A DNA stretch of 64,000 nucleotides from Bryum argenteum (Eukaryota > Streptophyta > Bryopsida > Bryales > Bryaceae), in NCBI GenBank assembly GCA_037043015.1, contig CM073325.1, positions 9,465,001-9,529,000 of the forward strand. Reading direction: 5' to 3'. The first letter of the stretch is position 1, and every line of letters begins with the position of its first letter. Shown here piece after piece: positions 55,376-64,000 of the stretch. A program made the position numbers and the translations under genes. The notes under the pieces were generated by a model. That model ran no database searches, was not told the DNA's origin, and was given only the letters and a program-made list of their open reading frames with translations.

Positions 55376-57161
55376 ATTGAAATCCTCTTCCACTCACGTA
55401 CAAAATATGTAAATCCAAAAATCATAAAAAATAATGATAGGCATGGCAACAAAAGCCACCATGTTAGGGCTAAGTGTTCGTGGCATCTACCAAGGAGGAT
55501 GTGGGAGGGATAAAGGAGCCCCCTATTTTTTAATGTATTGGTTCAAATTGCCAAAGAGTATGCATTCACGGTAATGTGGGGCCGCAAGCCCCATTTTTGA
55601 ATTCAAAATCATCAAAAATGGCCTTGGGGGGTCTCCACGGATTCTAGGGTGCCTCCTTGGTAGCTGCCACGAACCATTGCCCCCATTTTAGGTACCTTTA
55701 CTCCTCTCTTTCATTCTTTCTGGAAAACGCATCTTAGAATCTTTTAAGGAATCTTTTCACGGGTGAATGAACCATCCCATCCCCGAAGAATGTATATAAT
55801 TGGACGGTGTCCCCACCAAGGCAACAGTTGTTGTTAGAATCCTGCAACCTCTTATCGTGTCAATCCCTCAAGCAATTTCGGTTCAGGAAAACCACCAAGT
55901 GGCCCCAAAATTAGGGTTCTAACCCTAAATTCACCGTGCTTACCATCGTCTTAGTTCACGAGTTACCGCCGGTCCACTGCCCCCAAGCCTTTTCAGGAGG
56001 CTTTTCGTGTTCTCCGAGGCTTGTGCCCCTGATTTGCGTTTGAACATTTCCTCCTACTCTGCCTTTTTCCACCAAAAATCCTTCACCACCACCTTAGGGT
56101 TAGCTCACTCTCAGCTCCAGCTTCAAGGTTTCTACTCACACTCCTTGAATTGGATTCCGTAGATCGTTTCCTGAGTTGAGTTTTACTGATCCTGTGAGTT
56201 TAATGAAGTGAGAATGTTTTAAAAAAAAAATTTAGCTCGAGCTTTTGGTGTTTTTCATGTTGCATGCCTTTCTCGGCGTGAATTTCGACTTATTCTGAGG
56301 GTCTGGAATGAGTTGCTCGAAATTGCTTCGGTAGGAGTGGTTCATGAGTTCATATTTGCAGAGTAGAAATGTTTCGATTTTTTTCTGATCTTGATTCTAG
56401 AGATTCTCGGTGTGTTTTGATCAACGATCTCTGCTTCTTGCTATCGAATGAGAATTTTGTTGTCGGTGTGATTCTGGCGTCGATAGTAGCTCGAGATTCT
56501 GCATGTAAATATCGAAGTCTACCTGTGTAGGTCTGGATTGGTTTTTTTTTCTCTTTGCTCGTAATTGCTTGGGTAGGCATGGTTCATGGGTTATTTGTAG
56601 AGTCGATTTTGCTGATCGTCATTCTAGAGATTCTTCGGTGTTTTGATCAAGTGTCTCTCCTTTCTATCGAGTGAGATTTCGCTGTTATGATTCTGTTACG
56701 GAAATATGAGGTCGAGGTTTTGCATGTTGTGAATTTCGAGTTATTCTGACTTGTGGAATGTTTCTGCTCGTAATTGCTTCGGCAGGCATGGTTTGTGAGT
56801 TCTCTGGAATAAAAAAGCAGAGTAGAGTTTAGTTTTCAAGGGCAGTCTTCCATTTCTGGATTTTCTGATGATTCTCATGGTCTGGATGTCAGCAGGGCGC
56901 TTGATGGATGGGAGAGTACTTATGCATTGTGGACAGCTTCGGAATGCATCTGATCGGCTTTCAGGTCGGTCCATACTCGGTCAATTCAATCGATATTGTA
57001 CGTGTTTTTGTGTCAGAGCTTGTATGTGTGTAGATTATCTGTTGACAGCGACCACTTTTGGTGCTCTGCAGGTTTGACTTAGCAACGGAGCTCGATAATG
57101 GAGAGGAGGGTTTGAGTACTTTCAGGGTGGTAGGTTTGGGGTGGAAGTAGCATTTGAGACT
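55376..57161 (+). promoter_or_regulatory. Promoter and leader of the ceramidase gene, with a repeat-built leader intron
   Basis: The upstream part to about 55890 is spacer. The section 55890-56190 is gene-like. A donor CCT|GTGAGT at about 56191 and an acceptor gctctgcag ending at 57071 would bound a leader intron of about 880 bp, mostly composed of tandem repeats. The exon structure is inferred from splice-site consensus only. Confidence 0.5.
56233..56890 (+). repeat. Three-unit tandem repeat in the ceramidase leader intron
   Basis: Units start at about 56233, 56487 and 56708 (spacing about 254 and 221 bp). Shared order: TAGCTCGAG, TTGCATG, GAATTTCGA(C/G)TTATTCTGA, GCTCGTAATTGCTTCGG, AGGCATGGTTCATGAGTT, ATTCTAGAGATTCT and a GTTTTGATCAA block. 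The 76- and 77-codon minus-strand frames arise inside these repeats. Confidence 0.78.
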
Positions 57162-58021
57162 ATGGCTGGGAAGGGGTATTGGGGGTCGATCACTTCGAGC
57201 ACGGAGTGGTGTGAGAAGAACTATGTAGTCACGCCGATGGTGGCGGAGTTTTACAACACCATATCCAACATCCCCGGAATCATTCTTGCATTGATAGGCT
57301 TGTATTACTCTATCAGCCAAAGATTTGAGCGCCGCTTTAGTGTTCTTCACTTGTCGACCATCGCTCTAGGATTCGGCAGCATCCTCTTCCACGCTACTCT
57401 CAAATACGCGTAAGCGCTCATACCCGGAAGGATTTTGCTTTGATTGGAGAGAGATCTCATATACCTGATGAGTGGTTGTTGTGTTGGAGCAGTCAACAGC
57501 AGAGTGATGAAACGCCCATGGTGTGGGTGATGCTGCTGTACATCTACGTTCTCTACTCTCCCGATTGGCATTACCGCAGCACGATGCCGACAGTGCTGTT
57601 CTTATACGGAATCATCTTCGCTATTCTGCACTCGCAGTTCAGATTCGTGGCGGGGTTCCAGCTACATTACGTATTTCTAGCGTTGCTGTGTTTACCGAGG
57701 ATGTACAAGTACTACATCCACACGACGGACCCACTGGTGAGGAAGCTAGTGCACCGATACGTGCTGCTTCTGGTAGTGGGGGCGACGTTCTGGCTGGCAG
57801 ATCGGCATTTGTGCAGCCTGATGTCGAAGCTTCGGTGGAACCCTCAAGGGCATGCATTGTGGCATGTGTTGATGGGGTTCAACTCCTATTTCGGAAACAC
57901 GTTCTTGCAGTACTGCCGAGCTCAGCAGTGCAACTGGAATCCCAGGATAGAGTACTTGCTCAAAGTGCTGCCCTTCGTGAAGGTTGAGAAAAGCGAAACT
58001 ACGGAACGGAAAGAGCAATAG
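57162..58021 (+). CDS. ACER: Alkaline ceramidase (ACER family), membrane hydrolase
   Basis: Two exons, 57162-57409 and 57493-58021 (junction Ala83), encode 258 residues. The protein is polytopic, with about seven hydrophobic segments. Zinc ligands match the family: His77 in LFHATL and His203/His207 in GHALWHVLMGF. The N-terminal calcium-site residues also line up (E15, W16, E18, N20, E29 in the TEWCEKN...AEF region). Other landmarks are SDETPMVW, YSPDWHYRSTMPT, PRMYKYYIHT and NSYFGNTFLQYCRAQQ. The family hydrolyses (phyto)ceramide to a sphingoid base and a fatty acid in the ER or Golgi. The C-terminus ends in a charged tail (KSETTERKEQ). The ATG is the first in the frame after the likely leader intron; an in-frame upstream GTG at 57141 is not a plausible start. 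Confidence 0.93.
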
Positions 58022-58363
58022 CAAGTCACCGACCAGCTACACTTGATGCATGAGAGTCAAAATCATGTAATGTATTTTTCTTTTTTCTTTTTTAGACACT
58101 TGATTCTCATTCCTGTAATTTAGTGGCTGTAGAGGAGGGCAGAAGTCGATGATCTTGGTCCCTTAGTAGTCTGTGTGGTCCCGGTGAGGTTTACGTCCGT
58201 GTGCATGTGGCCTTTGCTCTTTGAACATCTACCTCTCTTTGTGTCTTTGAGGAGAGTTGATGAACATGAATGTTGGAAGGCTTATCAGAGCTTATCATAA
58301 TGAAATAAGGTTCTCAGTTGATGTGGGACTTTCTGTTGATTACTTTTATGTTCATGGTAATAA
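58022..58363 (+). other. Ceramidase 3' UTR and spacer
   Basis: No gene. A T-rich section lies at 58076-58094. Confidence 0.4.
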
Positions 58364-58730
58364 TCCTTAAATGCCCAAGGTGACCCTAGGGGTCACCTTC
58401 CAACAGAATCTTCTCTGTAGCTCTCACTGTACTCAACTTTTTCACTTATATTTTGATGTCAAACTGATCACCTTCTTGTGATGCATTCAAAAAGTGAAAT
58501 TTTACAATTCAAATCACAATTTGTATGAGTGATTTTGTGATTTGAAAGGATTGTGGTAGCGAGGTTGGGGTTGTACACAACCTTGTAGGAGGTTGCAAGC
58601 TCATCATTGATTGGTGCATTCATGGTGCCCTTGTTCAAAAAGTGCACTATTCATGACGCCCAAGTCCAAAAGATGCTGTGATCCAATTTTGGGCTGCCCG
58701 TTTCACACCCCATGGGCGTTTAAGGGTTAA
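58360..58730. mobile_element. TTAA-flanked MITE, family A copy 2, inverted
   Basis: The element 58364-58726 matches 5410-5771 in reverse orientation over its whole length. The right end is intact (CATGGGCGTTTAAGGG then TTAA 58727-58730). The left end is slightly decayed (ATAATCCTTAAATGCCC in place of TTAACCCTTAAACGCCC). A palindrome AAGGTGACCCTAGGGGTCACC lies just inside at about 58378. Confidence 0.85.
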
Positions 58731-59754
58731 TGCACTTGTTGAAACAAATAACACAACATCCTTTGCTGAGGAGATTCCACATGCAATGATGAATGTTGTC
58801 TTCACAAGCGTCAAAACCCTTTGATCTGTCCACTTTTAATGCACTGTGGGGATTTTCAACTCTTGATATTTCATGAAATATGTAACTGAAGAATCTACAC
58901 CAAATTTGATAATTAGTGTTGGATGATATTTAATGTTGCCCTTGAACTTACCTTTCAACTCTATTTTTCATTGAGCGTAAATTTAATGTTACATAATTAA
59001 ATGATGCATATAGTATTCATATAACAATATTATATACCTGCGAAAGCTTTTGGGGTTCAATGTGGCATCATACCTTTGATACTTTTCTGGATTGTTGATT
59101 ATTACAAAACCACAATAAAGTAAAACCCAAATATTTGCTGATTTTTCGTTTTCTTTTTTTCTTTTTTTGGTGCACTTTTCATTGTTTTTGAGAAGACTTT
59201 AACCAGCCTGATCATCTCGGGCGTAGTTTTAGTAAAACAAAACAAACATCACTTACTTTAAGAGTGCCATCGTCCAAGGTCTCCCACATGCTTTGATCAA
59301 TCTCCCTGAAATACTCCCTTCACCATCCACAAATAACCTTGTGATGTCAATCTTACAGGAATAAGTAGTGGGGCATGATCGTTACCTTCTACAATAATGA
59401 ATTCATCAATGTAGGCTCTCATGAACATCGGCATCGAGGCCAACGAAAAAAAATTTTCCATGCCGAACACAAATTGCAGAACAAACTGGTACTTTCAGAC
59501 TCAATCCCTTGCGGCATTAGCTATGAAAATTTCGAGGAATGTGGGCATACAACATCATGAGACAGCAAATTCCATTGCAAGGCTGTCGTGGGTGGGCTTT
59601 CTTTCTGTCCCATTTCCATACGAAAAGCTCTCTTCATCATCGTATTGGAATTCCGTGGTGGGTAGACTAGGTCGCAAGTCAGTGGCCGTGATAGCATGTT
59701 TGAAAGCAACAATCACTTCCAGGATTGCCGATTACCTTCGCTCTCAAGGAAAAC
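58731..59754 (+). other. Spacer and upstream region of the PDX3 gene
   Basis: AT-rich to about 59370, then gene-like. The frames at 59375-59560 and 59421-59948 overlap the PDX3 leader and first exon in other phases and are not supported. Confidence 0.45.
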
Positions 59755-62700
59755 ATGAGCTACGTTGCTCTCGGAGCTGCGGTGCAGAGCTGTGCGAGGC
59801 TTGCGCTCAGAGGAAGTGCCAGGCTTGGGGCGGGTGCGACAAAGACAGGCGCGGAGTTTCAAACCCTCGGCGGGACCGGGTTGGCTCGCCGGGCACGGGC
59901 TGCCCTTGCACCCTTGCCACGGGCAGACGTCTCAATCCCCGTTCGTAACAGGTACTGCATGGATTGGGCGGGGTTTGAGAATCGCCATTTGATGGTTTCT
60001 TACTGAAATTGCGACGATCACTCTTGATTTTCGCATCAGGTTGTTCGTTGCAGTAAGGTATTGTGCACCCCAGTGTAGAGTTCTCTTTCTTTCTCTAGAA
60101 TAAGTTCTGAATTGCATAATTGTGCCTGATTCAATTGCAGTAGCAGCCAAATGACGAGCTCAAATCCGCACAACCACCAAGATGGCGAGTTCATCTCGTA
60201 TCTGTCTCAGGCTGAGGCTACGACCATCGATGAGTTGCTCATGGGAGACTTAGGTTTTTCAATCGATCAGCTGATGGTAACTTCAATTTCTCCTCGCTTT
60301 ATGTAGATTATTCATAATTGGATCGCCTCCGAGGTTAATTCAAATTGTTACGATTTACGGAGAATGATGTCTGATGCTCTTGTTCGGATATTGAGGCGCA
60401 TTGAGGCAAACTCACTGGAATTGTCAGAGTCAGAAGTTTCAAAGTGGTTGATGATCATAGGCACACACTATGCCCAGAGCTGAAGGGCTTCAATTCAAGA
60501 GGTGTTTCTGAGGACAATTTCATCGGTTTTTTGATTGTTATGAACAGGAACTGGCAGGATTGAGTGTGGCATCAGCTATTGCGGAGGTATCAGAATGACT
60601 TCTGAGAGATTCTTTCCTGTCACCGTGAATAAGCTTTCCTGCTTCTGAGCACACAGCTCTCTATACAAGTGCTGTAACATGTCTTTGCAACAAGTGATGA
60701 AGCAGACCTAACTTGTCAAAAGTTGGCTGGATGCAATATGATTTTTGATACCGTAAGAGTGTATTGATCTCGCAACCTTGTTGACTAGATATATATTGTC
60801 TGGTGGCAGGTGTATGGAGTTAAGGATTATGGTCGAGTACTGATTATCTGCGGACCTGGTAATAACGGAGGAGATGGGCTTGTGGCTGCTCGACATCTCT
60901 ACCACTTTGGTTACAAACCCTCTATCTGTTACCCGAAGCGGACGGATAAGCCTATATACCACGGACTTGTAAAGCAGGTCTGTACTCTCTTACACCTTCA
61001 TAGAACATGATTCTATCAGAATGGAATTCCTAGTAGCTGGAAGCGTACATCTTTTAGTATTCTCCAAGTTGCTAAGTCTCTGATCCTCATTATCCTCTGT
61101 GTCCAGTTACAAAGCCTTCAGGTGCCTTTTGTGACAGCAGAAGATCTGCCAGCGAAGCTCAAGGAAGAATTTGAACTTGTGGTTGATGCTATGTTCGGAT
61201 TTTCTTTCCATGGTGAGTGACGCACCACGACACTAAAATGTTACCACAGTATATGATCAGGTCTAAGCTATAATTTTTGATGACTTTTTTTCACTGAGAG
61301 AACAATTATCTATACTACTCAGAAGAGGGCAATCTTCGATCAGAAGTTATAGCAGTGCTATCAATTGGTTCGGTCAACACTGAACATACGTTTTTCGTGT
61401 TCTGGCCTACTGCTCATATCACAGAAGTTAAAACTGCTGTGCGATTTCAATGCCAATTGATGTTGGCAATTGAAAAATTGTCCCTGATGCATGAGATTAA
61501 TGTGATACATTAATTCAGGTATTCCTCGACCACCTTTCGATTCACTACTTCGAAAATTGGTGATCCCAAATGGAACGATATCAGAGGAAGTGGGGGTTCC
61601 ACCTGTTGTATCGGTGGATATTCCATCTGGCTGGCATGTTGAGAATGGAGACACTGAAGGCACTGGTTTGCAACCTGATATGCTGGTACTCTCTCATTTC
61701 TCCTCTTTCAGAGCTGGATCCGCGCTTGTGAACGTCTTGTTTGGTTTAGTCCATTTAAAACATGTCTCATGCCGTGCAGGTTTCTTTGACTGCACCAAAA
61801 CGATGTGCAAAACTATTTAATGGCGCCCATCATTTCGTCGGTGGTCGATTTGTTCCACCAGCAATTGTTGAAAAATACTCGCTTCGTCTGCCCCCGTATC
61901 CTGGTCACTCGATGTGCGTACGGGTTGGCACCACCACAAATTCTTCTACGCCCGTAGATGTTGCAGCCCTTCGACTTAATTATGTTGGTTTTGAACTACT
62001 CGAAGATCAAGCCAATAAGGATCCCCTTGAGCAGGTAAGCAATTTCCTCTTCTTTCAAGCTTGCTGTGCTCAATTCTTCAAAATTCGTATGCAAGATGTG
62101 AAATCGTATTTTAAACTGGTACTGTAAACATTTACCTAGGTGACTGATGAGTGGTACTCTGATGGTATTCTCGGCCCAAGTATTCCCTATATATAATGTT
62201 AGAGAGTAGGAACAGGCTTCTAAACATATGGAAGTCCATCATTGTTGTGTAACGCCCCTTCTTAAATTGTCTTATCTTTGTGTTCTTCTTCACCTGTTCT
62301 CAATATACCTTTTTTAGATTAGAATCTTCTCTTATGGCTAAGAAATCAGAACCTCACGTTTCTACGTGCAGTTCAAAATCTGGTTCAATGATGCGATTTC
62401 GCGTAAGTTATCAGAGCCCAACGCGATGACCTTGGCAACTGCTAGTAAGGATGGACAACCGTAAGTGCTTTCTCAGTTACTCTTACCTTTGACCATCAGT
62501 TCTGATGCTGAGAGGGTATCGTCTGTTTCACTAGCTTGTATAGTATGGACTTCGCCATTTGGTTTGATGTGTTCAATAATGTATTGATCATGTGCACTGC
62601 CCAATATAGGTCTGCTCGATTGGTGTTGTTGAAAGGCTACGATGAACGGGGCTTTGTCTGGTACACAACTTACCAGAATTTCTGGCTTGTGGCATAGACC

Positions 62701-63920
62701 GCTACTGATTTCAAGCTTGCTAGGCCAGTTCAATGATTGATGTCGCAGCCATTGTATTAGATGCTCAAGGTCTGGTGTATGATTTCATAGGTACACCAAT
62801 TATGGCAGCCGCAAGGCAGCCGAACTGGATGCTAATCCGAAAGCCTGTCTAGTCTTCTTCTGGGAGCCCCTGCATCGCTCTGTATGCCACGTTGAACTCC
62901 TTTGCGTTTGTTATTTATATTTCAATATAATGCTCACTCGCGAGTGCATTACTATTCTTATCACTGTACTGATGTGTTACATGATTTTCGTGTAGTCATT
63001 GCTTGTTGCTTTCATACTGAAGAGTGTCGACTGCACTTTGAGGAAAAGAGATTCACTAACAGCTTCAGAGGTTTCAAAGGTCGCTGGATGTTTAGACATG
63101 TTCTCAACAGATTTCGTTTGAAAACGAGAACCATGCATAGCTTATCGTGTCCTCGGCTGCAGGTACGGATTGAAGGCAGAATTGAAAGGGTTTCTACGGA
63201 GGAATCAGACACATACTTCCATAGCCGCCCTCGAGGAAGTCAGATTGGTGCTCTTGTCAGTGCGCAGGTAAATAGACAACGGTTGTGTTCGTTACAATTG
63301 TCATGCTCATTTTTCGAATAGTTGCTCTTATTGCCTACGCGAGGCACAGTTACACTGAAGCCCCTTCACATCTGTCTCTACTTGAACGTACCTGACGTAC
63401 CTAAATTAGTCTACTTATGAACTGTTAGTATACCAGTACAGAAGAGCTTGAGTTGCATTTGCACGAAGTAGGAAATCTTATTTGATGGGTTATCGTTACA
63501 TGCTTGACAGAGTTCAGTCATAGCTGGGCGACATGTGTTGGACAAAGCCAACGAAGATCTCAATGCGGAATATGGCGATGGGTATGAAGCTACTCATTTC
63601 TCAACTTTAAGTTTATTCAGAAGATTTCATACTCTTCGATTTCATCTGCAGTTTTTTCTACTTCATCAGAGTTCTCTGAATATTCACAAACTATAAGTCA
63701 CGGAGCTATTACACTGTACACACGTCTAGAGTTCCTTCAGATGGCAATCACTCGTTAATATGTTTCCACTTTCTTGAAGAATCACAATACCAAGATCTTT
63801 AAGTCGTTGGAGGATCATGTGCAGAAAATTCATACCAAGGCCAAGTAATTGGGGAGGCTATCGGTTGATACCTGAAGTGATGGAGTTTTGGCAGGGTCGA
63901 GAGTCTCGCCTCCATGATAG
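59755..63920 (+). CDS. PDX3: Bifunctional NAD(P)HX epimerase / pyridoxamine 5'-phosphate oxidase, plastid type (3' end missing)
   Basis: Thirteen exons in frame: 59755-59951, 60141-60276, 60548-60586, 60810-60977, 61107-61212, 61519-61685, 61780-62034, 62373-62461, 62610-62660, 62791-62881, 63163-63267, 63511-63581, 63825-63920. That is 523 complete codons; at least one short last exon lies beyond the window. Residues 1 to about 65 (Arg/Ala-rich, no acids early) look like a chloroplast transit peptide. The NNR/YjeF-N epimerase domain (about 80-350) carries GPGNNGGDG (139-147), VDAMFGF and VDIPSGW. The PNPOx domain (about 355 to the end) carries [23 protein letters not shown] and FWQG with RLHDR, the FMN/PLP-site motifs. 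It epimerises damaged NAD(P)HX and oxidises PNP/PMP to PLP. A second ATG in exon 2 (60152) could start a form without the transit peptide. Confidence 0.94.
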
Positions 63921-64000
63921 GTGGGTTACACTACTCTTAGTCACTATTCTACGCAAATCAGAGTGGTTGTTTAATAGAGGTTGTACAGTACAGTATTTTG

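Noticed and set aside
57523..57987. 154-codon frame overlapping ceramidase exon 2
   Set aside because: Out-of-frame shadow; the ceramidase frame has all family motifs.
59421..59948. 175-codon frame over PDX3 exon 1
   Set aside because: It overlaps the transit-peptide exon in another phase. The chosen frame continues across a phase-2 junction into the PDX3 core.

Overview
This is a stretch of land-plant nuclear DNA. The evidence is spliced genes with GT-AG introns, a plant-type tRNA-His, and plant protein families: an EIN3-binding F-box protein, a UBA2-type RNA-binding protein, a bifunctional PDX3, an S1/P1 nuclease and a PLAT/ATS3 protein. Introns are short, genes are GC-richer than the AT-rich spacers, and the repeats are mostly small DNA transposons and SINEs. 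I infer a non-seed plant, perhaps a bryophyte, but no single feature proves this.

Layout. 1-4.7 kb: an EBF-like F-box/LRR gene and tRNA-His. 5-13.5 kb: gene-poor, with a TTAA-flanked MITE, a palindromic MITE and tRNA-derived SINEs. 16-17.2 kb: secreted proline-rich PLAT protein. 17.7-19.9 kb: broken ferric-reductase (FRO) gene. 21.5-24.5 kb: nine-exon alpha/beta hydrolase (DUF1749-type) whose first intron is built from tandem repeats. 26.4-27.7 kb: small conserved plant protein, minus strand. 32.9-37.0 kb: nine-exon S1/P1 nuclease with all nine zinc ligands and several transposons in its introns. 38-43.4 kb: gene-poor, with a 947-bp TTAA element, a TTA-flanked MITE and a 72-bp TTAA mini-element. 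44.2-45.9 kb: UBA2-like two-RRM protein. 49.2-52.8 kb: a three-level transposon nest (TTAA MITE, then a long-TIR Tc1 element, then another TTAA MITE). 57.2-58.0 kb: alkaline ceramidase. 59.8 kb to the window edge: PDX3, with at most its last coding exon missing.

The genes look like unrelated housekeeping and signalling genes (ethylene signalling, RNA processing, sphingolipid turnover, vitamin B6 and NAD(P)HX metabolism, nucleic-acid degradation) and do not form a pathway cluster.

The most notable signal is a set of at least seven, probably nine, non-autonomous elements flanked by TTAA with CCC...GGG ends (piggyBac-like signature). One lies inside a Tc1 transposase gene, and removing it with one TTAA restores the reading frame, which fixes the target duplication. 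The second is the Tc1-like element itself: DD34E, 579-bp inverted arms each holding three direct repeats, flanked by TA. The third is the parallel build-up of about 210-255-bp tandem repeats in the first introns of two unrelated genes.
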